A stretch of DNA of 64,000 nucleotides from Gammaproteobacteria bacterium (lineage in GTDB: Bacteria > Pseudomonadota > Gammaproteobacteria > Enterobacterales > Alteromonadaceae), in the NCBI GenBank assembly GCA_018825965.1, contig JAHKAA010000026.1:215676-279675 (forward strand), given 5' to 3'. Below, piece after piece: positions 42,894-53,231 of this stretch. Both the position numbers and the translations under genes were made by a program. The notes under the pieces are model-generated. The model saw only the letters and a list, made by a program, of their open reading frames with translations, ran no database searches and had not been told where the DNA came from. The stretch's first letter is position 1; each line of letters starts with the position of its first letter.

Positions 42894-43703
42894 CTAATTC
42901 ACTTTCATTGGAGCTGGCAAAGCACCGATAGACTGCAGTACATCCCGCACTATGGCTTCTCTTTTATAAAGATCCGTCATTCGATCCGGCGTGTCTATAT
43001 TCAGCGCAAAAAACACCGGCCCTTCTGGCCATTCAACATAGCCCACCCACCAGCCAAAACGTCCTTCCCAGCCGGTTTTTGCTCTTAAGATCCAGTCCTT
43101 ACCCGCTTCATTGATCATCACGTCTTTTACTAACAACTGATGTTCTTTAGCAAAAGGCAATTGATTCATATAGAGTTTTTGTAAAAAGGCAATTTGTTCT
43201 TCTGCCGAAATAGCCAGCTTGCCATCTACCCAATAGGTGCCTTTGTCCGTAGATGGATCGGCGTTGCCATAAGCTATTTTTTGCAGATACTCAGCTGCCC
43301 GCTTCTCCCCAATCTGCTTGGCAAATATCTCATAGACCCAAATAGCTGAGGTACGCATGGCCGAGCGTAAGTTCTGATCCTGATTGTGGCCGGCAAAACT
43401 ACGTTCCACACCATCCCAACGAAACAGCTGAAACTCATCTTTTAAAGCGCCTGCATCCAGCGCCATTAAGCTATGAGGAATTTTAAAAGTAGAAGCCGGA
43501 GACATACGCTGTTTGGCGCGTTCAGGGTTAAATACCAGAAGTTTGGCGGGTTTTGCCCGCTCATCAGAAATCACCAGCGTACCTTTGGCATTAAACTTAG
43601 TGAAGGTTGCTTGCCAGTCAGCCGTTTTTGCTGGCTCTGCGGCACTACAAAAAGACGCTGAGGCTAAACATAAGATTGAAAAAGAAAATTTTAGAACAGA
43701 CAC
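42894..43703 (-). CDS. Class D (OXA-type) beta-lactamase
   Basis: Periplasmic serine beta-lactamase of 269 aa. The signal peptide ends SFCSA. Motifs are S71-T-F-K74 (nucleophile and carboxylatable Lys), S119-A-I121 in place of the usual SxV, Y145-G-N, and K209-T-G211 followed by WEGRFGWWVGYVE. Overall this is a chromosomal OXA-like enzyme; the spectrum cannot be read from sequence. GTG 43703 is the start, with AAGGGA 5 nt upstream. There is no linked LysR or BlrAB-type regulator and no insertion sequence beside it. Confidence 0.93.
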   Translation of the reverse strand: MSVLKFSFSILCLASASFCSAAEPAKTADWQATFTKFNAKGTLVISDERAKPAKLLVFNPERAKQRMSPASTFKIPHSLMALDAGALKDEFQLFRWDGVERSFAGHNQDQNLRSAMRTSAIWVYEIFAKQIGEKRAAEYLQKIAYGNADPSTDKGTYWVDGKLAISAEEQIAFLQKLYMNQLPFAKEHQLLVKDVMINEAGKDWILRAKTGWEGRFGWWVGYVEWPEGPVFFALNIDTPDRMTDLYKREAIVRDVLQSIGALPAPMKVN

Positions 43704-43863
43704 TTAGATCCCTTATAAAAAAGAGGTGAACTCAAATCCTGGCCTTTGATGCTGCCCGTCAGAATAAATTCAACGCTGATCCACCTTTTTTCATATGCCC
43801 TTTCAACAACAAGCCCATGGAGCCTAACAGCACTAAAAAGAGCGCCGCTTATGCTCCAGAGTA

Positions 43864-44586
43864 TCACTTGCTTTCTTCGTACTTAAGTCCGTTTTTTAGA
43901 TCCTGAGCGTCCACAGCATCCAGCACTTCAGAAAGAGATTTTTGTGCATGCAATTGACGAATTTTTTCAGAGCGCGCCAATTCAGCACGAATTTGCGTTT
44001 CGTTCAGATGTTCGTATTTGTTGCCCAATATACGACGCACAGACTCATCCTGCAGCAACAGATGCCGCATCGCTCTGTAATTGGCTTCGAAATTTAAATG
44101 GGTTCCAGCACTATTGGCTTCATACATGCCTTGCTGATAAACGGTGTAAGCATATTCCCGGAACAAAATCTTACAGCTCTGAACATCCAGAATGTAATAC
44201 TCCGGGCCGCTGTCGTCTTTTTCCCACTCGTCACGAATAGAGGTTTCGCCTGAATTGACAATCTCGCGGCTTTGGCTTTCAAAACGGGACTGGTAGACAC
44301 TGAAGTTGTCATGCACAAAATGATTGGCCGGATCAGCAACCAGGGCCGTTGTTTTTAGACAGACTTTAGAGTCTGTGTCGCAGTAGTGGGTTTTCACAAT
44401 CACCATAGCTACTTTTTTGTCTGGCGCTGTTTTTTTGCTGTGGTCACACACATCTTGTTTAGTGTAAAAGGAGGCTGACTCATTTTTTATCAAACGGGTA
44501 GGTAAAAGCAGATCGCTGTCCGCTTTGGCAGGCCATAAAACCACCACACTAAAAATAACGACACAAGACTGTAAGGCTGTTTTCAT
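43864..44586 (-). CDS. Exported protein of unknown function
   Basis: Protein of ~240 aa with a signal peptide (MKTALQSCVVIFSVVVLWPAKA). Four Cys (DVCDHSK, HYCDT, KVCLKT, SCKIL) suggest two disulfides. A surface-entry-protein-like N-terminal domain is followed by a charged helical C-terminus (~180-240). I do not recognise the family. ATG 44586 or TTG 44589, with AAGGAG upstream of both. Confidence 0.72.
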   Translation of the reverse strand: MKTALQSCVVIFSVVVLWPAKADSDLLLPTRLIKNESASFYTKQDVCDHSKKTAPDKKVAMVIVKTHYCDTDSKVCLKTTALVADPANHFVHDNFSVYQSRFESQSREIVNSGETSIRDEWEKDDSGPEYYILDVQSCKILFREYAYTVYQQGMYEANSAGTHLNFEANYRAMRHLLLQDESVRRILGNKYEHLNETQIRAELARSEKIRQLHAQKSLSEVLDAVDAQDLKNGLKYEESK

Positions 44587-44738
44587 CAATCTGTTCTCCT
44601 TAACGAATTCATTTGAATCGATGCAATAATGCGCTTCAGCGCAGATACACTGCTATTGAAGCAATTTACATTCCAAATCGTAAGTCATTGAAATTTAATA
44701 ACCAGTTAACTGCATGCAGCACAAACAGCTGACATCCA

Positions 44739-44771
44739 GTCCGGATCCGGACAAAGTTTCCGGATCCGGAC
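44739..44771. repeat. Perfect 13-bp hairpin built from two TCCGGATCCGGA palindromes
   Basis: GTCCGGATCCGGA (44739-44751), loop CAAAGTT, then TCCGGATCCGGAC (44759-44771). Each arm is itself a 12-bp palindrome, so it can also form two small hairpins. It lies 7 bp past the DUF4256 stop and may act as its transcript end. Confidence 0.7.
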
Positions 44772-44778
44772 GCTTTAC

Positions 44779-45321
44779 TCAAACCCGTAATACAGCCCGG
44801 AATCCTCTGACCGCATAATAAGACTGAGCGCCATTGTGGTAGATAAAAACCCGGCCATATCGGTAGTCACCAAAAATAGCGCCATCCAAAGCACGAATTT
44901 CAGTTGGTGTTGCTAACCAACTGGATGTTTTGTTGTCGAAGGGGCCAAACTGTTGTAAATAACGGTATTCTTCTTCGGTCAATAGCTGAACGCCCATAGC
45001 AGCAGCCACATCCAGCGCACTGTTGGCTGGTTTATTTTCTTTTCTGGAATCTAAAGCTTCGCGGTCGTAACATAAGCTTCTGCGCCCTTTCGGGCTTTCG
45101 GCAGCGCAGTCAAAAAAGATAAACTCACCGCTTTGTGCATCAAGCCCTACTACATCAGGTTCGCCGCCTGTAGCTTCCATTTCGGCAAGGGATTTGAGTT
45201 TATCCGGATTAGCCTCAAGCCTGGCCTGAACTCTGGCCCAGTCGATCGTGGCATGGCGGTTTTGATGTTTTTCAAAGCGTGTTTTTAACAACTGGAATAG
45301 TTCTGAGTAGGATCTGTCCAT
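44779..45321 (-). CDS. DUF4256 domain protein
   Basis: Cytoplasmic protein of 180 aa of the DUF4256 family, whose function is unknown. The family pattern is easy to see: LKTRFEKHQNRH (~12), MEATGGEPDVVG (~49), FFDCAAESPKGRRSLCYDREAL (~69) and SSWLATPTEIRALDGAIFGD (~132), ending in a FIYHNGAQSYYAVRGFRA strand pair. Plain single-domain protein, no signal peptide. Upstream of katG's terminator region but not in one operon with it. Confidence 0.9.
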   Translation of the reverse strand: MDRSYSELFQLLKTRFEKHQNRHATIDWARVQARLEANPDKLKSLAEMEATGGEPDVVGLDAQSGEFIFFDCAAESPKGRRSLCYDREALDSRKENKPANSALDVAAAMGVQLLTEEEYRYLQQFGPFDNKTSSWLATPTEIRALDGAIFGDYRYGRVFIYHNGAQSYYAVRGFRAVLRV

Positions 45322-45451
45322 AACTTAACTCTTTGATTAAAAGCCTTGAATAGCAAGGATGTACAACCAGGGCAACCTGGTTTCAGTCTCTTTACGCTAA
45401 CGCCAAAGCCACTGTGCTTCAACCACTTTCTGTAAAAACCACTGCTTCCAA

Positions 45452-45486
45452 AGTAAAAAGGCAGCGATTAAAAAACCGCTGCCTTT
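45452..45486 (-). terminator. katG terminator
   Basis: On the minus strand AAAGGCAGCG and CGCTGCCTTT form a 10-bp stem followed by TTTTTAC. It lies 30 bp after the katG stop. Confidence 0.85.
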
Positions 45487-45515
45487 GTTTCAGACCCAAT
45501 TGAAAATGCAGGTTT

Positions 45516-47741
<2,226 letters not shown>

Positions 47742-47806
47742 TTATAAATGGAATAAATCCATCAAAAGGCGATAACTCTGCAACTGGAACCTGCACATCC
47801 ACGCGG

Positions 47807-47818
47807 GTTATCGATAAC
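47807..47818. promoter_or_regulatory. Palindrome GTTATCGATAAC upstream of katG
   Basis: A perfect 12-bp palindrome about 90 bp before the katG start; a second GATAAC copy is at 47771. An OxyR or other regulator site is possible, though it does not fit the tetrad ATAG spacing. Confidence 0.4.
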
Positions 47819-48111
47819 GACCAGATTGTTTTGATCCACAATACCGGACCAGACTAGTACTGAAAATGAGTGACATCAGTTGAACTCAGCCACTCTTAAG
47901 CTTTATGCCTGACATCAGTTTACCTGTCCCAGACCTGAGGCATAATGAAAAAATTCAATGTCTTCAATCACATTTTTAGATGTGACAATTTATGGGCACA
48001 AAACAGAGACCTCATAAAAATAGCCTAAGAGTTACAGATGACAACTAAATGAAGGCGGAAATGGCAGGCAGATCGTTCATAAAACAAGCCAGTAGCATGT
48101 TTTTGTGCAGA

Positions 48112-48147
48112 TAAAAAAAACGCGCTTAGCAGCAATCTAAGCGCGTT
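48112..48147 (-). terminator. Strong terminator of the 49-aa small-protein gene
   Basis: CTAAGCGCGTT and AACGCGCTTAG form an 11-bp stem; on the minus strand it is followed by TTTTTTTT. It ends a transcript coming from the region 48150-48450. Confidence 0.88.
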
Positions 48148-48209
48148 AAAGGGGTTACGTTTTTTACAACCACAAGCTCAGCAAAACCTGTGACAAGTCT
48201 TCAGCACCA

Positions 48210-48359
48210 TTATTTGGTGTATACAGCTCCACTCAAACTTAAAGCGCGGCCAATCTGAGTTAAAAACTGATTGATGCGACGCACCAACAGCAGAGAAGAT
48301 ACGCTGCGCTCTGTAGTGCTGACGTTCGATTTTTCTACTGTGGTATTGATACTGTTCAT
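48210..48359 (-). CDS. 49-aa small protein, previously overlooked
   Basis: Short minus-strand gene, distinct from the longer but unsupported overlapping frame. It encodes MNSINTTVEKSNVSTTERS at the start, then a likely amphipathic helix LLLVRRINQFLTQIGRALS and a tail LSGAVYTK. GAGG lies 6 nt before the ATG, and a strong intrinsic terminator lies ~60 bp past the stop, which together support expression. The basic, leucine-rich helix could contact a membrane or RNA. I recognise no family. Confidence 0.6.
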   Translation of the reverse strand: MNSINTTVEKSNVSTTERSVSSLLLVRRINQFLTQIGRALSLSGAVYTK

Positions 48360-48714
48360 AGCCAACCTCGTTAAGTATGAGAAAGTGTTTTTCCGAAAAC
48401 ATGGTTATTATGCTGTAAATTTAATCAGGAGACGAACGAGATAAATTAGGTTTTGACATTAGTTTTTTTAATGGAAAAATTTTATTTCCGTTACCTTTGT
48501 TCAGCCAGCTTTCATAGTGGTTATTCATTGAAACAAACAAAAAACAATAAAAATGCTGCAAAAACAGCTAAATATGCAAGAGCCACCTTCTAAGCCCAAT
48601 AAAAAAGGCACAACCAGTTTATAGTTATGCCCTTTGTCGACCCGCTCCACAAATTAGCTGTTCTAATAAAAAATAAAGGTACAAACAAATAGAGATTCAA
48701 GATCTGCTGCTCAA
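48360..48714. other. ~355-bp intergenic region, small-protein promoter and yebG terminator
   Basis: AT-rich. It should hold the promoter of the 49-aa gene (a CATAAT -10-like box near 48405 is weak) and the yebG terminator at 48601. No other gene seen. Confidence 0.5.
48601..48636 (-). terminator. yebG terminator
   Basis: On the minus strand AAGGGCATAAC pairs imperfectly with GTTGTGCCTT and is followed by TTTTATT. It lies ~80 bp after the yebG stop. Confidence 0.75.
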
Positions 48715-49077
48715 TTAAGCAGCCATGTCACCTGCAACTTCTGTCACCTCTTCAGGCACGGCGGCGGCTTTAGGGCTTTGTGCAGCAGCCTGCTCTTTTG
48801 CTTTGTCTTTCACTTGTTCTTTGTCAGCAACCTGAGTTTTATTCTGTTTGGTTTTCTGATTTAAGGTCTGGATCACCAGATCTTTTTGCTGAGCTAAATA
48901 CAGTGCCAGATCTTCGCGTTGTTGCTCATCAGGGATCAATTCACTTTGACCCAGCATTAAAAACAGTTCGTCAGCAATATCCAGCATGCGGTCATAGGCG
49001 TCTGCTTCAGGCTTTGAACTAAAGGTCATTTTTTCTACTCCAGCGCGCTCAACAATGTATTTAATAATTACGGCCAT
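48715..49077 (-). CDS. yebG: YebG-family SOS protein
   Basis: DNA-damage-inducible protein of unknown exact role, ~120 aa. The N-terminal ~80 residues match YebG (MAVIIKYIVERAGVEKMTF, then SKPEADAYDRMLDIADELF and EDLALYLAQQKDLV). The C-terminus is a Lys/Ala/Gln-rich tail (~85-120), longer than in E. coli (96 aa). ATG 49077 has GGAGG 4 nt upstream; the longer frame to 49116 is rejected. A LexA-box candidate lies ~45 bp upstream. Confidence 0.92.
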   Translation of the reverse strand: MAVIIKYIVERAGVEKMTFSSKPEADAYDRMLDIADELFLMLGQSELIPDEQQREDLALYLAQQKDLVIQTLNQKTKQNKTQVADKEQVKDKAKEQAAAQSPKAAAVPEEVTEVAGDMAA

Positions 49078-49119
49078 AAATCCTCCTGCTTTTGATACTG
49101 AACATTTATACAGCAACCA

Positions 49120-49135
49120 CTGTTTATTTGTCCAG
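49120..49135. promoter_or_regulatory. LexA-box candidate, CTGT-N8-CCAG
   Basis: CTGTTTATTTGTCCAG with flanking A and T (ACTGT...CCAGT) matches the gammaproteobacterial CTGT-N8-ACAG consensus with one mismatch. It lies between yebG and dgt and could control both. Confidence 0.65.
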
Positions 49136-49213
49136 TGCTATTTATAAAAAATACGCATCGCCTCTTTTTCGCTTTTGCCGTAGCATAAAGTTATTCTCAA
49201 AGAAGGATTTTAT

Positions 49214-50485
49214 ATGCAGCATCTGTGGGCCGAACGCCGTCTTGCCGAACTTAGTCAAAGACCAAAGGATCACCGTACACCATGGCAAAGAGACAGAGCC
49301 AGAATTCTGCATTCGGCTGCTTTTCGCCGTCTGCAGGCCAAAACCCAGATCATGGGCATAGGCCAGAATGATTTCTACCGAACCCGTCTGACCCACTCTT
49401 TAGAAGCAGCACAAATAGGCACTGCTTTAGTAGCCCAATTAAGTTACCAGCAGGACGATCCGGCGCTACGGGCTTTATTAGCACAAGACAGCCTGATGGA
49501 AGCTTTGTGTCTGGCACACGATTTAGGCCATCCGCCCTTCGGTCATGGCGGCGAAAAAGCACTCAATGCCTGCATGCAACATTTTGGCGGTTTTGAAGGC
49601 AACGGTCAGACGTTGCGTATTGTAGGCAAGCTGGAACCTTATACCGCCAGTGGTGGTATGAATTTAAGCCGCCGCACTTTATTGGGTTTATTAAAGTATC
49701 CGATAGTGCAGCCAACACCAGGTGAGTTTAGTAAAGGTTTAACAGTCAAACCCTGCAAAGCTATTTACGCGGACGACAGCGACTTACTGGATTGGATCTT
49801 AAGCCCGTTATCAGCAGCAGATCGCAGTGCTTTTCAAGGGACTGAAACTCTGAATACAGCACCTTTTTTAAAATCGCTGCATAAATCGCTTGATGCCTCC
49901 ATTATGGAACTGGCCGATGATATCGCCTACGGTGTACACGACTTAGAAGATGCAATAGTCACAGGCACTGTTACTATTGAACACTGGCGCCGTTTGGCAG
50001 AGCCTGACATGGCGAAGTTACCAGCAGATATGACCAGCGCTTTAAAACATATCAGCCTGAAATTATTTATGCCCGAACATCATATTCGTAAAGATGCTAT
50101 TGGTGCATTGGTAAATTTGTTGATCACCAGCACAGAGTTGTATCAGTCGCTGCCAGATAGCCGGGATCTGTTGATCCGCTACAACGCCCGTTTGCCTGAA
50201 CCACAACAACAGTTGCTGCAACTCTTAAAAAGTTTTGTCTATGAGGCCGTCATTTTATCGCCGGATGTGCAACGAGGTGAATATAAAGGCCAGCAAATAG
50301 TGCGTTCATTGTTTGAAGCTTTTAGTTCAGATGCAAAACGTTTATTGCCGGCTAATACAAAAAACCGCTGGCTTATGGCGGATAGCGAACAGAGTCAGAT
50401 GCGGGTTATTTGCGATTATGTGTCAGGTATGACAGATGAATATGCGCTGCGTATGCATCAGCAATTGTTTGCTGCATCTTTATAA
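49214..50485 (+). CDS. dgt: dGTPase-family HD phosphohydrolase
   Basis: HD-domain deoxyguanosine triphosphate triphosphohydrolase-like protein of 423 aa, releasing triphosphate from dNTPs in the cytosol. The N-terminus has DRARILHSAAFRRLQAKTQ, then FYRTRLTHSLEAAQIG with the first metal His. The HD pair is LCLAHDLGHPPFGHGGEKA, and MELADDIAYGVHDLEDA gives the last Asp. Length fits the type that is often called dGTPase-like. AAGGA lies 6 nt before the ATG. A patatin gene follows 24 bp later, probably in the same operon. Confidence 0.93.
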   Translation: MQHLWAERRLAELSQRPKDHRTPWQRDRARILHSAAFRRLQAKTQIMGIGQNDFYRTRLTHSLEAAQIGTALVAQLSYQQDDPALRALLAQDSLMEALCLAHDLGHPPFGHGGEKALNACMQHFGGFEGNGQTLRIVGKLEPYTASGGMNLSRRTLLGLLKYPIVQPTPGEFSKGLTVKPCKAIYADDSDLLDWILSPLSAADRSAFQGTETLNTAPFLKSLHKSLDASIMELADDIAYGVHDLEDAIVTGTVTIEHWRRLAEPDMAKLPADMTSALKHISLKLFMPEHHIRKDAIGALVNLLITSTELYQSLPDSRDLLIRYNARLPEPQQQLLQLLKSFVYEAVILSPDVQRGEYKGQQIVRSLFEAFSSDAKRLLPANTKNRWLMADSEQSQMRVICDYVSGMTDEYALRMHQQLFAASL

Positions 50486-50509
50486 GTTTTAAATGAGGAT
50501 AGGATTGGG

Positions 50510-51550
50510 GTGACAAAGTCGACATTAAGAGTACTGGCGGGAGCCACAGCCTTTGAGCATCTGCAACAACATGGCTTACGTCAGCAGGATATCCATTTAG
50601 TTTTAGGTGCAAGTGGCGGCCCCAAGTGGTTTTGTTTATTTGGTTTGGATCAATATCTGTTTGGTGAGTTTTTTAAAGAGAGAAGTACGCCTTTATCTTT
50701 AGTAGGCAGTTCTGCCGGTGCCTGGCGTTTTGCTTGTGTCACACAGCAAAACCCTGCTGCGGCCTCTGAACGTTTTGCCAAAGCGTACAGCAGTTTGTGT
50801 TTTCCGCCTGAAGCCAGCATAGATCAAATTACCTCAACGTCAGCTGCTGTATTGGATCAGGTCTTTCCTACAGAGGACTGCATTCTGCACGTGTTAAATA
50901 ACCCTGTGCTGCAACTGAATTTTATAGCGGCCCGTGAAGTGAAAGTGAGAAAGTCTGAACGCAAAACAGCGCAACTTCGACGTTTACTACTAGCTGCTGG
51001 CGCCAATCTGCTGAAACCAGCCTTGCTGCAAAAGTTTTATCAAAGAGTGGTGATGCAAAATCACAGTAATACCGGCTTGTTGCAACAGGTGCCTCACGAA
51101 GCTTATCCGCTGACTCCGGATAACTTTAAAAGCAGTTTATTGGCTTCAGGCTCTATTCCTCTGGTAATGCATCCGGTCAAAGATCCCGTTGGTTTGCCTA
51201 AGGGATTGTATATGGACGGCGGCTTGCTGGATTACCATTTACCACTGCCTTATCAACAGGATGGCTTGATTTTATATCCACACTTTTATCCGTACCTGAT
51301 CCCCGGTTGGTTTGATAAATCTCTGCCCTGGCGTCGCGCTAAAGCGGCGCAAATGGATAAGATGATCCTGCTATGCCCATCCGAATCCTGGGTAAAATCT
51401 TTGCCTTACGGCAAAATTCCGGATCGTAAAGATTTCAATAAGCTAACAGATGCCCAGCGGCTGGAATACTGGGCCACAGTGCTGGAACGCTCAAAAGAGC
51501 TGGCAAACGATTTACGCAGTGGTCACTATAAAGTGGAGCGGCTAAGTTAA
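50510..51550 (+). CDS. Patatin-like phospholipase family protein
   Basis: Cytoplasmic patatin-fold hydrolase of 346 aa. The oxyanion loop is LVLGASGGPKWF (~31-42), the nucleophile elbow LVGSSAGAWRF (~64-74) and the catalytic Asp in MDGGLLDYHLP (~237). Substrate unknown, likely acyl ester of a lipid. It starts at GTG 50510 with AGGA upstream, shortly after dgt, and ends in a strong terminator. Confidence 0.85.
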   Translation: MTKSTLRVLAGATAFEHLQQHGLRQQDIHLVLGASGGPKWFCLFGLDQYLFGEFFKERSTPLSLVGSSAGAWRFACVTQQNPAAASERFAKAYSSLCFPPEASIDQITSTSAAVLDQVFPTEDCILHVLNNPVLQLNFIAAREVKVRKSERKTAQLRRLLLAAGANLLKPALLQKFYQRVVMQNHSNTGLLQQVPHEAYPLTPDNFKSSLLASGSIPLVMHPVKDPVGLPKGLYMDGGLLDYHLPLPYQQDGLILYPHFYPYLIPGWFDKSLPWRRAKAAQMDKMILLCPSESWVKSLPYGKIPDRKDFNKLTDAQRLEYWATVLERSKELANDLRSGHYKVERLS

Positions 51551-51564
51551 GCCGCTCTTTTTTT
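51536..51564 (+). terminator. dgt-patatin terminator
   Basis: GAGCGGCT and AGCCGCTC arms span the stop codon and are followed by TTTTTTT. It also lies at the end of the convergent pyrophosphatase fusion gene. Confidence 0.9.
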
Positions 51565-53074
51565 ACAGCGAGTAGTCTTTCACCAGTTGCAGAGCTTCCT
51601 GAGCCGGAGCAAAACCCTCAACGCTGATTTGTTGCGGCAATCCTTTGTAGTTTTCAAACCATAACTTCAGTACCTGATCAGCGCCGGGATATATGGCCCT
51701 CAGACTTTCAACAGAATGGATCTGCTGATAATCAGCACCAAGCGGCACGGCCAGCAATTTATCATCGCGCTCGCCCTGATCGCTCATCCGCATCAGACCT
51801 ATTAAACGCACCTGAACCACTGAACCTTTGTCCAGAGCAGGACCAAGCACCAGCACATCCAAAGGATCACCATCCCCACCTTTAGCAACAGAGTATAAAG
51901 TAGAGGGAATAATGCCGTAGTTAGTTGGGTACGGCAGATAATTTATTTTACGTGGTTTTCCGTCTTTCATCTCCCACTCCAGCAGGAGTGGCTGGCTTTT
52001 GGATTGTTGCCACTTCGCCACCTGACCCGCAGGAATTTCAATCAAAGCCTGGATCTGACCTGCAGCATTTGTTGCTGTGGGAAGCTGCTGCAAGCCCAGG
52101 TCCAGCAGCAATTCTGAGTCAAAGCGTTGCGAGCCACAAAACAAGTCCATACCGCGCATTAGCAGCGATAAGCCAAGACGACCGGGCTTATCCGCTGCAC
52201 ATAACAACTGATCCAGCCGCTGATAATCCGCTTTGCCTGTCCAGCCCAGTTGTGCTGCGGTAAAACCATGACTGATGCTGGTTGTGGCCTTCAAACCTAA
52301 CATATGGGCATGAATACGTTCCAGCCACTGCACCAAAGCTGCCGCTGACTTGTAGCCAGGAAAAGCCAGTGCTGGCTGCTGACGTAAATAGTCTGCCCAA
52401 TAAAACTCCACAAAAGGCAAAGCTGGTTTTGGCTTTTTCCAGATACCACCTTGCAGAAAATAAGCAGCCCCCCGATAAGGATCGTTCTGTAATGCCGCCC
52501 TGCCCAACTGCGTTGGCCATTGATCTGCCGGCAGCGCTTTGCCATTGGCATCTTTGGGCCAGGATAAACCCTGAGCAACTAACTGACTTAAGAACTCGCG
52601 TTTATTGCCTGACTTCTGTTGCTGCGGTTGATCAAATACATCTGTCACCAGCACTGAAACTTTCAGCTCTTTGCCTACATAATCGTGTAAAGCAGAAAAC
52701 CCATGATGGCCATCGGTCAGATACAGCTGATTATCTGGCCCCAGCACTACTGTATTCATCTCTGATCTTTTCTGTTTTTTGCCTTTTACTTTGCCCAGAC
52801 ACTGATAGGAATCTGGTCGCAGTAAAGAGGACTCAGGGCTTACTTGCACCTTTTTCCCCCAGCCACTCATTTCACAAAAGTCCTGAACAAGTTTTTTGCC
52901 GTCATTACGATAGCTGGCCAGTTTGTAATTGACCTGATCAAAAGAAATCACAGCCTGAGTGGGTTTTAATTCCGCCAGTTTAACTTCAACAATATCCCCG
53001 GCTTTGATGACTGCTGCATGGAGCTGAAAAGCACAGCTCAACACCAGCATAAATTTTAATGAATGACGTAACAC
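51563..53074 (-). CDS. Exported ParB-like/inorganic pyrophosphatase fusion
   Basis: Unusual two-domain protein of 503 aa. The signal peptide (1-20, ending QLHA) shows it is exported. Residues ~25-330 form a ParB/Srx-like ParBc_2-type domain with LYLTDGHHGFSAL (~118-130). Residues ~345-503 are a family I soluble inorganic pyrophosphatase. That domain has PYPTNYGIIP, the GDGDPLDVLVLG metal site (D401, D403, D406), SDQGERDDKLLAVP (D432, D437, K439) and a WFENYKG close, so all the main metal ligands are present. Start GTG 53074 with AAGGA 6 nt upstream. Divergent from a TonB receptor. Function unknown; possible phosphate scavenging from pyrophosphate. Confidence 0.85.
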   Translation of the reverse strand: MLRHSLKFMLVLSCAFQLHAAVIKAGDIVEVKLAELKPTQAVISFDQVNYKLASYRNDGKKLVQDFCEMSGWGKKVQVSPESSLLRPDSYQCLGKVKGKKQKRSEMNTVVLGPDNQLYLTDGHHGFSALHDYVGKELKVSVLVTDVFDQPQQQKSGNKREFLSQLVAQGLSWPKDANGKALPADQWPTQLGRAALQNDPYRGAAYFLQGGIWKKPKPALPFVEFYWADYLRQQPALAFPGYKSAAALVQWLERIHAHMLGLKATTSISHGFTAAQLGWTGKADYQRLDQLLCAADKPGRLGLSLLMRGMDLFCGSQRFDSELLLDLGLQQLPTATNAAGQIQALIEIPAGQVAKWQQSKSQPLLLEWEMKDGKPRKINYLPYPTNYGIIPSTLYSVAKGGDGDPLDVLVLGPALDKGSVVQVRLIGLMRMSDQGERDDKLLAVPLGADYQQIHSVESLRAIYPGADQVLKLWFENYKGLPQQISVEGFAPAQEALQLVKDYSL

Positions 53075-53231
53075 AGCTTATCCTTTTACCTATCAAAACA
53101 TCAGTTTGAGCATTCAGGAACCGACACTACAAGAGCATGCCTGTTGCTGTCATCAACAAATAATCATTGTCACTAAAACTTCATGCTGAATTGATAGTCT
53201 CCCCCGCAATTAAAAAACTTGGGGAATCAGC

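Noticed and set aside
47945..48028. A 27-codon plus-strand frame with GAGG upstream (MKKFNVFNH...)
   Set aside because: Too short to judge and with no promoter or terminator support; left out.
48178..48402. A 74-codon minus-strand frame
   Set aside because: It has no ribosome-binding site and its stop is not near the terminator; the 49-aa frame inside it fits both.
52282..52932. A 216-codon plus-strand frame opposite the pyrophosphatase fusion
   Set aside because: Antisense to a well-supported gene, low-complexity translation, no start signal.
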